A DNA stretch of 64,000 nt from NCBI RefSeq assembly GCF_003344865.1, contig NZ_CP031165.1:1240001-1304000 (forward strand), given 5' to 3'. The position numbers and the translations under genes are program-made. This DNA comes from Euzebya pacifica (GTDB taxonomy: Bacteria > Actinomycetota > Nitriliruptoria > Euzebyales > Euzebyaceae). Within the stretch, counting starts at the first letter, position 1; every line of letters starts with the position of its first letter. Positions 26,479 to 35,540 of this stretch are shown here, one piece after another. The notes beneath the pieces are model-generated. The model saw only the letters and a list, made by a program, of their open reading frames with translations, was not told where the DNA came from and ran no database searches.

Positions 26479-27159
26479 ATGGGATACGCCTGCACCACCG
26501 ATGACACCCTGACCATCGACCCGCCGCTGAACCCTCGCGAGCGGGCTTACCTCCGCCGCCTGGGTCGCGGCGTCCCCCAGCGCGGCCGGTGGCCGGGGTA
26601 CTGGCTGCCGTGGGTCGTCAGCGACGACGGCACCGCGCTGTCGCTGGAGATCGAGTTCGGCACGAAGGAGCCGCTCGCCGAGTGGGTCGCGTTCCTGGGC
26701 ACGCACCTGCTCGGGGACGAGGGGCCGACCCGGACGGGACGGACGTTCGCGGGTTTCACCTACGACCACCGCATCCTCGGGGAGGCGTCGGTCACCGGGG
26801 AGGTCCCCACCGATCGTTGGACCATCGTGGCCGACGACCACGGCGTGGCCGTCGACCGGTTCTCCCTGCCGTGCGCGTGGTGCTGGGCCAGCGTGCTCAT
26901 GACCGTCCGCCCCAGCAACGCCTACCGGTTCCTCCACCCGGTGGCCGAGGGGAACATGCTCGACGGCCGCATCCCGCAACAACCGGCGCGGCACGACGCC
27001 CGCTGCGTCACCTTCGGCTGGCCGCCGGTCGAACGTCGGCGGGCGATCACGTGGCCGTGGTCCCCCGACTTCCACCACGACTGGTGGATCGACCTCTCCC
27101 GGACCCCCGACGCCCGCCCGCTGGGATGGGGCGAGGACCCAGACGCCTCGATCGGCTGA
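26479..27159 (+). CDS. uncharacterised protein, first of a tandem paralogous pair (CxxCW motif)
   Basis: 226 residues, no membrane segment or signal, rich in Trp and Pro. I recognise no family. It is clearly related to the following gene: both share an early ER..L..L block, a PW site, EP(L/I)AEW.AFL, DRWT, and LPC..CW (here LPCAWCW) followed by RF.HP. The conserved CxxCW may bind metal or be redox-active. There are further Cys and Trp residues in the longer C-terminal tail (WPWSPDFHHDWW). It starts 62 bases after the HNH gene and ends 28 bases before its paralogue, so an operon of three is likely. The start is the first in-frame ATG after the HNH stop. Confidence 0.6.
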   Translation: MGYACTTDDTLTIDPPLNPRERAYLRRLGRGVPQRGRWPGYWLPWVVSDDGTALSLEIEFGTKEPLAEWVAFLGTHLLGDEGPTRTGRTFAGFTYDHRILGEASVTGEVPTDRWTIVADDHGVAVDRFSLPCAWCWASVLMTVRPSNAYRFLHPVAEGNMLDGRIPQQPARHDARCVTFGWPPVERRRAITWPWSPDFHHDWWIDLSRTPDARPLGWGEDPDASIG

Positions 27160-27187
27160 GCCGGCCCACACCGAGAGGAGGCCGCCG

Positions 27188-27778
27188 GTGACACGTCCGT
27201 CCCGTCACCCAACGCACACGGGCGAGCTCGTCGTACGGCCGGCGCTGACCGACGCCGAACGGCGGTGGCTCGCGCTGCTGTCGGTCCATCCGGCCGGTCG
27301 AGCACGACGGCCCGGGTCGCGAGTGCCCTGGGAACCGACGACGAACGGTCGTGCCCTGCGCGTCGTGGATGCCGTCGCGGCCGAGGAGCCCATCGCCGAA
27401 TGGGCAGCGTTCCTGGCGGAGTGGCTCGCAGTCCGACCGGGCTCGGCTGGTCGGGCTCGGCTGGCTGGCACCGTGGTGGTGCAGGGGGTCAGCCCGGGGG
27501 ACCGCTGGACGCTGCGGCTTCGCGCCGGTCGGGTCGTTGTGACCCGCACGACGCTGCCCTGCCCGATGTGCTGGGACCGCATCGTGCGGCACGCGCCGCT
27601 CGGCGAGGCCCATCGCTTCGCCCACCCCGACCCGTCGACCGTCCCCCCGGCCGATCCGACCTTCGACCGCCTCGGCCTGCACCGACCCTGCCCCGGCGAC
27701 GGGTGGCGGCCACACGCCACCGACCGCATCGTCGTGTGGCCGAGGGGTGAACCGAGTTCGGGAACGATCGTTGCCTGA
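27188..27778 (+). CDS. uncharacterised protein, second of a tandem paralogous pair (CxxCW motif)
   Basis: 196 residues with the same landmarks as the upstream protein: ERRWLALL, PGSRVPW, EPIAEWAAFL, DRWTLRL, LPCPMCWDRIV and HRFAHPDP. It is shorter at the C terminus and lacks the Trp-rich tail. The GTG at 27188 has GAGAGGAGG upstream, a very strong site. Its function is unknown; tandem duplication beside an HNH nuclease gene may point to a small nucleic-acid-related module, but this is speculation. Confidence 0.6.
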   Translation: MTRPSRHPTHTGELVVRPALTDAERRWLALLSVHPAGRARRPGSRVPWEPTTNGRALRVVDAVAAEEPIAEWAAFLAEWLAVRPGSAGRARLAGTVVVQGVSPGDRWTLRLRAGRVVVTRTTLPCPMCWDRIVRHAPLGEAHRFAHPDPSTVPPADPTFDRLGLHRPCPGDGWRPHATDRIVVWPRGEPSSGTIVA

Positions 27779-27787
27779 ACGACGACG

Positions 27788-27807
27788 GGCGAGCGGCTCG
27801 GCTCGCC
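27788..27807 (+). terminator. short hairpin after the paralogous pair
   Basis: GGCGAGC (27788-27794) and GCTCGCC (27801-27807) form a 7-base-pair stem with a 6-base loop, 9 bases after the stop at 27778. Confidence 0.5.
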
Positions 27808-27870
27808 GAGGAATAGCGTGCGTCCTTCGAGCCTGCCGAGGGGCGGTTCACACACGGGAGGAATCGAGCC

Positions 27871-30147
27871 ATGCGCAGGATCCGTACGTCATTAATGGCC
27901 ACGGTCGTCATCTGGGGAGTGCTGTGGGCCGGGCTGTTACCGGCCCATGCGGTGCCCACGACCCTGTCGCAGACGGCCACCCAGAACGTCACGTCACTCA
28001 ACAGCGTCTCGTGCAACGCCGGAACACTGCACACCGACAACAGCTACTTCCGTGTCTTCGACCTGACCGCCGAGGGGTTGCAGACCCTGGACATCACCGC
28101 CCTGACCATCGGGGTCGAGGTCGCGTCGTCGCCGGCTCCGACGCAGCCGGCTGCGGTGCGGTTGTTCTCCACGACCAACGACACCCCCGGCATCGACGGG
28201 CTCACCCTCCTTCTGGACAGCCCCATCGCGGTCAGCAACCAGAGCCTGACGCTCCTGGACGTGCCCTTGAACGCTCCTGTCACCGTTCCCGACTACACCA
28301 ACCTGGTGGTCGAGCTGTTCACGCCGAACGGTCAGGCGGACGGCAACAGCTTCTTCATCGGGTCCAACAGCGACGGACAGACCGCGCCCGGCTACCTGAT
28401 GGCCCCCGACTGCGGCATCACCACGCCGAGGACAACGGGCGACCTCGGGTTCCCCAACATGCACATGATCATCGAGGCCGTCGGCGACGGCACACCACGG
28501 CCGGCGCTCGCCGTGACCGTCGAGCAGGGGGCTGCGCAGCGCGACCCGACCACGGAGCTTCCCGTGGCCTTCGACGTGGAGTTCACCGAACCCGTCACCG
28601 GGTTCGACGCCGCTGACATCGACTTCAGCGGCAGCACTGTGCCGGGCACGCTGGCCGCGACGGTCAACGGTTCGGGCAGCAGCTACGAGGTGCTGGTCGA
28701 CGGCGCGACCGGGACCGGCCTGATCACCGTGTCGGTCCCCGCCGACGCCGCGACCGCCCCCGGGGGCGAGCTGACCCCGGCCTCCACGAGCGTGGACAAC
28801 ACCGTGCGCATCGGGACGCCGTCGGTCACCAAGCCGACCGCCGTCGACGACGCCTACGAGACGACCGGCGGCGTCGTGCTGGACGTCCCGGCCGACGGTG
28901 TGCTGGCCAACGACCTGGCGAACGGCCTCGGTGACCTGACCGCCCACCTCGAGGTCGGCCCGGCCAACGGCACCGTCGAGCTCGACCCGTCCGGCGCCTT
29001 CACCTACATCCCGGACGACGACTTCACCGGCACCGACATGTTCACCTACACGGTGCTGGCGAGCGCCCGGCGGAGCAACGTGGCCACCGTCACCATCGAG
29101 GTCGGTGCCGCCCAGTCGGGCGTCGGCGTCCTGACCGTGGAGTCCGACGACGACAACGTCGACCGGGCCATCGCCTGGTCGCAGCTCGATCTCACGGGAC
29201 CGTCGTTCGCGCAGGTGGGGGGCGAGCAGCCGACGTTGAGCACCGCGAACCAGGCCTCGGCCAGGTCGGCGCTGGCGCAGGGCGCCTCGCAGACGGTGCT
29301 GATCGGGCGCGATGACCTGTTCGCCGACTCGCTGGCCTCCGGTGGCGCGCAGGGCCTGCTGGACGCGCCGCTGCTGCTGACCGGTGGCGACGCCCTCGAT
29401 GGCCGGGTGGCCGACGAGCTCGAACGCCTCGGGGCCGACACGGTCGTGCTGCTCGGTGGCAGCGCTGCGCTGTCCGATCAGGTTGCCACGGACCTGTCGG
29501 ACCTCGGCTACGGCGTCGAGCGCCTCGGCGGTGCCAGCCGGATCGACACCGCGGTCGAGATCGCCCGTGACGTCGCCCCGACGGCCGACCGGGCCGTGCT
29601 CGTCCGGGGATACCCGGCAGGTGAGGCGGATGCGACACAGGCGTTCGCCGACTCGTTGGCCGCCGGTGCCCTGGCTGCCGACCTCGGCATCCCGTTGCTG
29701 CTGACGGAGTCCGATGCGTTGTCGGCGGCAACAGCGGGCTACCTCAGCGACGCAGGCGTCACCGACGTCCTCCTCATCGGTGGCACCGCCGCCGTCGACG
29801 AGGAGGTCGTGACCGACCTCGGCGATCTCGGCATCACCGTCGAACGGCTCGACGGGGACACGAGGTACGACACCGCGGTGGCCATCGCTGCCGAACGAGG
29901 TGCGTCAACGGCAGCCGACGCCGACGAGACCATCCTCGTCGACGGTGCCGACCCCGATGCGTGGGCCGACGCGTTCCCCGCAGCACTCCGGGCCAGCCGT
30001 GGCCTCGCACCCGTCGTGCTCGGACAGGGCGACACCCTGCCGGCCCCGACGCTGGACTACCTGACGGGCGGTGGCACACCGCTCGTGTGCGGCACGACCA
30101 CGACGATCGCCGCCTGCGGCGCGGCCGAGGCCGCCCTGAACGAGTGA
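27871..30147 (+). CDS. secreted protein with Ig-like/cadherin-like domains and C-terminal cell-wall-binding type 2 repeats
   Basis: 758 residues. The signal peptide (about 1-28) has hydrophobic core LMATVVIWGVLWAGLLP and cut near AHA. Residues about 30-205 form an all-beta domain of unknown family (LSQTATQNVTSLNSVSCN start). A bacterial Ig-like domain (about 210-310) contains FDVEFTEPVTGFDAADIDFSG. A cadherin/Big_9-like domain (about 320-410) has DDAYETTGGVVLDVPADGVL and FTYIPDDDFTGTDMFTYTV. Three cell-wall-binding repeat 2 units (about 425-750) include RLGGASRIDTAVEIA and RLDGDTRYDTAVAIA. It is probably displayed on the cell wall; the ligand is unknown. The ATG has GGGAGGAATCGAGCC upstream. 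Confidence 0.88.
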   Translation: MRRIRTSLMATVVIWGVLWAGLLPAHAVPTTLSQTATQNVTSLNSVSCNAGTLHTDNSYFRVFDLTAEGLQTLDITALTIGVEVASSPAPTQPAAVRLFSTTNDTPGIDGLTLLLDSPIAVSNQSLTLLDVPLNAPVTVPDYTNLVVELFTPNGQADGNSFFIGSNSDGQTAPGYLMAPDCGITTPRTTGDLGFPNMHMIIEAVGDGTPRPALAVTVEQGAAQRDPTTELPVAFDVEFTEPVTGFDAADIDFSGSTVPGTLAATVNGSGSSYEVLVDGATGTGLITVSVPADAATAPGGELTPASTSVDNTVRIGTPSVTKPTAVDDAYETTGGVVLDVPADGVLANDLANGLGDLTAHLEVGPANGTVELDPSGAFTYIPDDDFTGTDMFTYTVLASARRSNVATVTIEVGAAQSGVGVLTVESDDDNVDRAIAWSQLDLTGPSFAQVGGEQPTLSTANQASARSALAQGASQTVLIGRDDLFADSLASGGAQGLLDAPLLLTGGDALDGRVADELERLGADTVVLLGGSAALSDQVATDLSDLGYGVERLGGASRIDTAVEIARDVAPTADRAVLVRGYPAGEADATQAFADSLAAGALAADLGIPLLLTESDALSAATAGYLSDAGVTDVLLIGGTAAVDEEVVTDLGDLGITVERLDGDTRYDTAVAIAAERGASTAADADETILVDGADPDAWADAFPAALRASRGLAPVVLGQGDTLPAPTLDYLTGGGTPLVCGTTTTIAACGAAEAALNE

Positions 30148-30171
30148 TGCCGACCGCCTGATGCACGACTT

Positions 30172-30195
30172 CCCCGGGGACTCACGTCTCCGGGG
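30172..30195. terminator. bidirectional hairpin terminator
   Basis: CCCCGGGGAC (30172-30181) pairs with GTCTCCGGGG (30186-30195) around a 4-base loop with one G-T pair, between the convergent cell-wall protein and DUF1080 protein genes. Confidence 0.7.
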
Positions 30196-30208
30196 CCGTT
30201 GCGTTCGG

Positions 30209-32149
30209 TCAGCCGAGGGTGATGGTCGAGGCAGGGCTGGTGTTGCCGGCCAGGTCGACCGCGCGGACCTCGAGCCCGTCGCCGGCTGGCACCGGCACGG
30301 AGATGGTCCGTGGGTCGAGGGGCAGGACCCGTACGTTCCGGTACTCGATGGTGTCGGCAGCACCGTGGTTCTGGAGGCCGAAGTAGCCCTCGGCGAACTG
30401 GCGCATGTCGGTCGGCGGGTCGAACGGTCGGGCGGCCCGCTGGCCGGGGGTGTTGTCGAAGGTGTTGATGACCTCGCCGTTGCGCACGACGGTCACCCGG
30501 TAGCTGCCGTCGCCGACCGTGCGGACCTCGTAGCGGTTCCACGCACCGAAGTCCGCGGCGGCCTCGACGGTGCCGATCGAGGCGAAGTTGTACAGCGACC
30601 CGGTCCTCTGGGGGTCGGCATCGCCGTCGTTGACCTGGACCTCGTGGCCGCAACCAACCGCCACCCACTCAGCGAGGAACAGGCCGAGGCCGGTCTGGCA
30701 GGCGTGGCGGCCCCCGAGGCCGGTGTGGTCGACCGCCTCCTCCGGGTCGGGGAAGCGAATGAACACCCCGCCGTTGGAGCGCTGGTCGTCGTTCCGCGCG
30801 TCCCGCCATTCCAGCTGGATCGCCGCATCACCCCAGGGCTGGCCGGCGTACCAGAGCAGCCCCATGCCGCCGACGGTCCGCATCGCGCCGTCCTCGGTGA
30901 CCTCGAAGGACCCCGGCCCGCTCATCGTCCAGTCCTCGAGTGATGCCTCGCTGCCGTCGAACAGGACCGCGGCAGGGTCGACCGACGTCCACTCGCCGCC
31001 CTCGGTGCGGTACTGGATCGCGGCGATGCCCGAGCCGGTTGGACTGTCGTCGGCGGTCAGCTCCAGGATCCCGTCATCGACGGCGCCGCTGACCGCCGGC
31101 GCGGTGGTGTCGATGCGGAACCGGACCTGCTGTGTGTCCTCGACGTTGCCGGCCGCGTCGGTGGAGCGGTAGGCGACCACGTGCTCGCCGTTCCCGGTCA
31201 CCACGATCGGGGCGGGGGCCTCCAGCCGCTCGACGCGGATGTCACGGAACTGCACGTAATCGGCCCAGCCGTGGTTCTGCAGGCCGATGTAGCCGGTCGC
31301 GAACTGGCGCTCGTCGGTGCCGGGATCGCCCTGCCGCGCCGGCGCCTGACCGGGGGCGTTGGTCCAGCGGTTGATCTCCACACCGTTGCGGATGACCACG
31401 ACCTCGTAGTCGCCGCCGCCCCGGATCTCGATCCGGTAGTCGTTCCACTCACCCTGCGGGCTTGCCGCCAGGACCTCACCGATCGACGCGAAGTTGTAGA
31501 CCGACCCGGTCTTCTGGGGATCGCTGCCGGCGTCGTTGATCTGGATCTCGTGGCCGCAGTGCACCGCGACCCACACCGGGTCGCCCTCCGACGCCCCGCG
31601 CTGGCAGGCATGTCGCTCCGCGGGCGACCGGCTGGCCGCGTCGTCGACGTCCGGGAACCGCACGAACACCCCGGCGTTGGACCCGCCGAACACCGGCGGC
31701 TTGGCGTCGCGGAACTGCAGCTCCAGGGCGATGTCGCCGTACTCCACCGGGTACCACAGCATCCCCATGCCGCCGGTGGTGGTCATCGTGCCGTCCGGCA
31801 GCAGGACGAACTCGCCCGGCCCGGCCATCCGCCAGCGGTCCAGCGACGCCTGGGTACCGTCGAAGATCGTCTCGGCGCCACCCGCCAGCACCTGCCATTC
31901 ACCGTCATCGACTCGGTACTCCGTGGCGACGACGGCATCGTCCCCGGCGTCGGTCGCGTCGAGGTGGACCTCGACGGGTCCGCGGAACCAGCCGTCGGGC
32001 GAGCGGTCGCCCTCCAGCGATGCGCGTGTGGAGGGAGCGACCTCGTCGGCGGCAGCCCCCGGGGCCAGCGACAGCAGCAGGGCCGCGGCGAGCAGCAGGG
32101 CGCCCAGCGTCCCGCGGGCGTGGGCAGGAGAAAGCAGGTGTCGGCTCAT
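30209..32149 (-). CDS. secreted protein with two DUF1080 (3-keto-disaccharide hydrolase-type) domains nested in OmpL47-like domains
   Basis: 646 residues. The signal peptide (1-34) has core LGALLLAAALLLSL and cut after AAA. Two DUF1080 jelly-roll domains (about 95-305 and 380-595) share MGMLWY, AGVFVRFPD / GGVFIRFPD, HACQ, VGCGHEVQVND / VHCGHEIQIND, NFASIG and FATGYIGLQNHG-like blocks. Each appears inserted in a repeat that otherwise reads like an OmpL47-type domain: YRVDDGEWQ before the insert and GEHVVAYRSTDAAGNVE after it, then QYRTEGGEW before the second and LEVRAVDLAGN after it. DUF1080 proteins bind or cleave glycans and some are 3-keto-glycoside hydrolases; activity here is untested. 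The ATG at 32149 starts the signal peptide. Confidence 0.85.
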   Translation of the reverse strand: MSRHLLSPAHARGTLGALLLAAALLLSLAPGAAADEVAPSTRASLEGDRSPDGWFRGPVEVHLDATDAGDDAVVATEYRVDDGEWQVLAGGAETIFDGTQASLDRWRMAGPGEFVLLPDGTMTTTGGMGMLWYPVEYGDIALELQFRDAKPPVFGGSNAGVFVRFPDVDDAASRSPAERHACQRGASEGDPVWVAVHCGHEIQINDAGSDPQKTGSVYNFASIGEVLAASPQGEWNDYRIEIRGGGDYEVVVIRNGVEINRWTNAPGQAPARQGDPGTDERQFATGYIGLQNHGWADYVQFRDIRVERLEAPAPIVVTGNGEHVVAYRSTDAAGNVEDTQQVRFRIDTTAPAVSGAVDDGILELTADDSPTGSGIAAIQYRTEGGEWTSVDPAAVLFDGSEASLEDWTMSGPGSFEVTEDGAMRTVGGMGLLWYAGQPWGDAAIQLEWRDARNDDQRSNGGVFIRFPDPEEAVDHTGLGGRHACQTGLGLFLAEWVAVGCGHEVQVNDGDADPQRTGSLYNFASIGTVEAAADFGAWNRYEVRTVGDGSYRVTVVRNGEVINTFDNTPGQRAARPFDPPTDMRQFAEGYFGLQNHGAADTIEYRNVRVLPLDPRTISVPVPAGDGLEVRAVDLAGNTSPASTITLG

Positions 32150-32247
32150 GCCAAGAGGTTTCGACGAACGCCGGACAAAACCCTGCCGTGGTCGGGTGAA
32201 CGTAGTTCGGCGGTTCGGTGATCCGCCCGTGGGGTACGGACCGGGCC

Positions 32248-33183
32248 ATGCGCACGATCCTCGCCCAGTCCGCCACGCCCACACCCGACCCGGGCGTCGA
32301 CGTCGACCCCTCGGCCCGTATCACCGAGGGCACAGAGGACGTGCTCCGGTCAGTCACCGAGCAGATCCCGCAGATCCTCCTTGCGATCGTCGTCGTCGTG
32401 CTGTTCGTCCTGCTCGGACGGCTCGTGGCGATGCTCGTGCGCAAGGCGCTGTCGTCGACGACCGACCGGTCGGAGTCCTTCCTCGACGTCATGTCCCGCC
32501 TCGCCCGAGGGGCGGTGCTGTTCGTCGGGATCCTGATCGCCCTGGTCATCGCCGTGCCGAGCGTCGACCTCGCCGCCGTCATCGGTGGCCTCGGCATCTC
32601 CTCGGTCGCCATCGGTTTTGCGTTCAAGGACATCCTGCAGAACACCCTGGCGGGCCTCCTCCTGCTGTTCCGCCAGCCGTTCGAGATCGGTGACCAGATC
32701 GAGGTCGCCGGGCACACCGGCACCGTCGAGGCCATCACCATCCGCGAGACCCGCCTGAAGACCTACGACGGCCAGCGCATCCTCATCCCCAACAGCGACG
32801 TCTACTCCTCCTCGGTGCGGGTCCAGACGGCCTACGACGTCGTGCGGTCCGTCGTCGCCGTCGGGGTGGACTACGACGCCGACCTCGAGCGGGCCAAGCA
32901 GGTCGCCCTCGACGCGGTACAGGGAGTCGAGGGCGTCGAGTCCGACCCGGCGCCGCAGACCCTCTACACCCAGCTCGGCACGTCGACGATCGACTTCGAC
33001 GTGCGCTACTGGAGCTCGTCGCGGCAGGCCGACATCCGCACCGTGCAGGACCGGGTCGTCGTGGCGCTGACCAACGCCCTCAACGAGGCCGGCATCGCCA
33101 TGCCAGCCGACGTCATCGAGCTCGATGCCCGCGCCTCCTTCAGCGACGCGGTGACCCGCAGCCGGCAGGACCAGACGGGCTGA
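32248..33183 (+). CDS. small-conductance mechanosensitive channel (MscS family)
   Basis: 311 residues, an inner-membrane channel releasing solutes on hypo-osmotic shock. Three helices are visible: IPQILLAIVVVVLFVLLGRLV (about 41-61), LFVGILIALVIAV (about 92-105) and the pore helix region around VIGGLGISSVAIGFAFKDILQN. The MscS beta domain LFRQPFEIGDQIEVAGHTGTV and the IPNSDVYSS motif are intact, followed by a normal C-terminal domain. The ATG at 32248 was chosen; GTG 32218 would add ten residues. It diverges from the DUF1080 gene. An osmotic role fits the osmolyte operon elsewhere in the window, though no regulatory link is visible. Confidence 0.92.
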   Translation: MRTILAQSATPTPDPGVDVDPSARITEGTEDVLRSVTEQIPQILLAIVVVVLFVLLGRLVAMLVRKALSSTTDRSESFLDVMSRLARGAVLFVGILIALVIAVPSVDLAAVIGGLGISSVAIGFAFKDILQNTLAGLLLLFRQPFEIGDQIEVAGHTGTVEAITIRETRLKTYDGQRILIPNSDVYSSSVRVQTAYDVVRSVVAVGVDYDADLERAKQVALDAVQGVEGVESDPAPQTLYTQLGTSTIDFDVRYWSSSRQADIRTVQDRVVVALTNALNEAGIAMPADVIELDARASFSDAVTRSRQDQTG

Positions 33184-33201
33184 TCGCCACCGATGGGCTG
33201 C

Positions 33202-34071
33202 TCAGCCGTGCACATTGCGCAGGTGGCCGAGCACGACCGGATCGACGTGGTCGTCGTCGGCCCAGCGCTCCTCCAGGTTCTCCCATCCCATGAAGTCCAT
33301 CAGCGCCGTCGACAGGTCGGTGCCCTCCTCGAGCCATCCACCCTGCCGCAGCAGGGACGACACCTCCTCGCGAACCTCCCCGGCAAGCGGGAACCACGCC
33401 GACGGCGGGGTTCGGTCGAAGTAGAAGTCCCGGACCTCCAGGAGCTCGGCCAGCCGGGTGATCGGGTCGTCGTGGTGGTCCACCCTGAGGTCGACGAGCC
33501 GGTCGTGGTTGCCGCCGTAGCCGCCCCCGGGCCTGGCGACCACCAACGCGGCGGATTCCATGCCGCGCTTCTCCCCGCCGGCGTCCTGACCGGCCTGCAA
33601 CCCGGCGAGCAACCGGTGGGCCAGCGGGCCGCGGTGGTCCAGGAACGCGGTCTCCATCGCCGAGAGCACCTCGGGTCCGGCCAGCACGTTGCCCTGCACG
33701 GCGTAGCCGGGACCGGTGACCGATCCCTTGTGGTCGAAGCAGCCTGCACCGGTGTGTGACGCGGATCGTCCGTCGGCAGCCACGAGCCCCGTCTGTCGTT
33801 GTGCCGCCATCGGGTCGGCGCGGACGAGCTCGTCGAGCACGTCATCCGGGTCGGCGCCCGTGGCCAGCAGGTCCAGCGCCCGTGGCCCCACGGTCACGTC
33901 CGGGAACGCCTGGACCGCCGCGGCACCCACGCCACCCCGTGCCCACGGCACGATCGCGCCCACGGCGAGGAACTTGGACTGCACCGCCACCCCCACGTCG
34001 CCGGCTTCGGGGTCGGCGCCGACGATGGAGAAGGTCGAGAGGTGCAGCGACGGACGGCGCGAGGTCGACAT
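33202..34071 (-). CDS. DUF1028 family protein (Ntn-hydrolase-like)
   Basis: 289 residues with the DUF1028 hallmarks: FSIVGADPEAGDVGVAVQSKF, then AVGAIVPWARGGVGAAAVQAF, GYAVQGN and ESAALVVAR. The family adopts an Ntn-hydrolase-like fold but its substrates are unknown. There is a C-terminal extension (about 210-289) with LAELLEVRDFYFDRTPPSAWFPL. It lies 25 bases downstream of the serine hydrolase gene on the same strand, so the two may be co-transcribed; both could act on small amide or peptide substrates. Confidence 0.88.
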   Translation of the reverse strand: MSTSRRPSLHLSTFSIVGADPEAGDVGVAVQSKFLAVGAIVPWARGGVGAAAVQAFPDVTVGPRALDLLATGADPDDVLDELVRADPMAAQRQTGLVAADGRSASHTGAGCFDHKGSVTGPGYAVQGNVLAGPEVLSAMETAFLDHRGPLAHRLLAGLQAGQDAGGEKRGMESAALVVARPGGGYGGNHDRLVDLRVDHHDDPITRLAELLEVRDFYFDRTPPSAWFPLAGEVREEVSSLLRQGGWLEEGTDLSTALMDFMGWENLEERWADDDHVDPVVLGHLRNVHG

Positions 34072-34096
34072 GGGCGCAGCCTAGAGCTGTGTGGGC

Positions 34097-35494
34097 TCAG
34101 CTGTCCTTGCCGACCGCACGCAGGGCAGACGCGACGAGCTGGTCGAGGCCGAGCTCGGCCCCCGGGATCTCCGGGGTGAAGCCCATGCGGACCACGACCA
34201 GGTCAGCTGACGGGACCACGTAGACCTTCTGGCCGTCGTGGCCGGACGCCCAGAAGGTGTCCTCGGGCAGGTCGGGCAGCTGCAGGGAGCCGTCGGGCAG
34301 CCGGTTGGCCCACCAGTGGGCGGCGTGCCCCTCCTGCTCGCCCTCCCGTGGTTCGGTGCGGCTGGAGTACTCGACCCAGTCCGCCGGCAGCAGCTGGGCA
34401 CCGTCCCATTCGCCGCCACGGGCGAACCACAGGCCGAAGCGTGCCCAATCACGCGGCGTCGCCCACAGGTAGGAGGAACAGACCAGCCCACCCTCGGCAT
34501 CGGGCTCCAGCACCGCCGAGCCCATGCCGAGCGGCTGGAACACCAGCTCGTGGGCGAGCTCCACACCCATGCCCGTCCGGTCCTGCAGCAGGTCACAGAC
34601 GATGTTGGTCGTCCCGCTGGAGTACTGCTGGTGGCTACCGGGTTCGTGGACCAGCGGTTGGGAGGCCGCGAAGCCGCCCATGTCCTCGCGCAGGTACAAC
34701 ATCTCGGTGATGACGCTGCCCAACGAGTAGGCCTCGTCCCACTCCAGTCCGCTGGACATGCGCAGCAGGTCGTCGAGGGTGATGTCGCCGCGCCCGTCGG
34801 TCCAGTCCTCGCGCAGGTGGTCCTCCGACACCTCGAGCTGCCCCTCGGCGACCAGCCGTCCCACCATGGCGTTGGTCACCGACTTGGCCATGGACCACCC
34901 CAGCTGGCGGGTGTCGGCGTCGAACCCGTCGGCGTACCGTTCGGCCACGATCCGGCCGTCGTGGACGACCACGACTGCGCGGGTACCGACCGATCGGCCC
35001 TCAGGGTCGTCCTCGGCGAAGGCCGCGTCGATGGCCTCGTCCAGTAGCGCCACATCGACGTCCGCAGGTGGGGGAGCGACCTGGTCCCCACCCGGCCACT
35101 CGCCGTCGACGGCCGCGGTCACCGCGGGTGGGGTCGGCAGGTCGGGGGTGTCGCTGGCGAGCGTGCACCCCAGGCCCTCGATGAAGTGGGCCGTCTGGCC
35201 GAACAACCCGAACACCCCGGCCGTCGCCGTGCCGTTGGACGCATCGACGCTCGTCGACATCACGGGGACCAGCGGGTTGGGTGGCAGGTCCGCAGCGGGG
35301 GCGTCGGCGTCACGGCCGGCGACCAGCTGGACGGCGCAGGCGTTGTGGGCGGCGTAGCCCGTCCCGGTCAGCAGCAGCGGACGGGCCCACGCGACGGCCC
35401 CTCCCAGCAGCACGACGACGACGAGCAGGGTGAGGAGGAGCATGCGGCGGCGGCTCATGCGGCGAACGATAGCCACGGGTGGTCGGTCGGTCAT
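34097..35494 (-). CDS. serine hydrolase, class C beta-lactamase/6-aminohexanoate-dimer hydrolase-like, membrane-anchored
   Basis: About 465 residues. An N-terminal hydrophobic segment (MLLLTLLVVVVLLGGAVAW) after an Arg-rich stretch acts as signal anchor. The catalytic core carries SMAK (Ser nucleophile and general-base Lys), YSSGTTN (Tyr) and a GHDGQK box near the end, the usual three elements of the class C beta-lactamase family. Its length and YSSGTTN form fit the NylB'-like esterase/amidase group better than true beta-lactamases. It probably acts outside the membrane. ATG 35494 is used; ATG 35458 is an equally possible start that still keeps the anchor. Confidence 0.85.
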   Translation of the reverse strand: MTDRPPVAIVRRMSRRRMLLLTLLVVVVLLGGAVAWARPLLLTGTGYAAHNACAVQLVAGRDADAPAADLPPNPLVPVMSTSVDASNGTATAGVFGLFGQTAHFIEGLGCTLASDTPDLPTPPAVTAAVDGEWPGGDQVAPPPADVDVALLDEAIDAAFAEDDPEGRSVGTRAVVVVHDGRIVAERYADGFDADTRQLGWSMAKSVTNAMVGRLVAEGQLEVSEDHLREDWTDGRGDITLDDLLRMSSGLEWDEAYSLGSVITEMLYLREDMGGFAASQPLVHEPGSHQQYSSGTTNIVCDLLQDRTGMGVELAHELVFQPLGMGSAVLEPDAEGGLVCSSYLWATPRDWARFGLWFARGGEWDGAQLLPADWVEYSSRTEPREGEQEGHAAHWWANRLPDGSLQLPDLPEDTFWASGHDGQKVYVVPSADLVVVRMGFTPEIPGAELGLDQLVASALRAVGKDS

Positions 35495-35540
35495 CGGTGG
35501 CCGGGGATGTGGCACCCGACCGGACGTCTACCGTGGCGCG

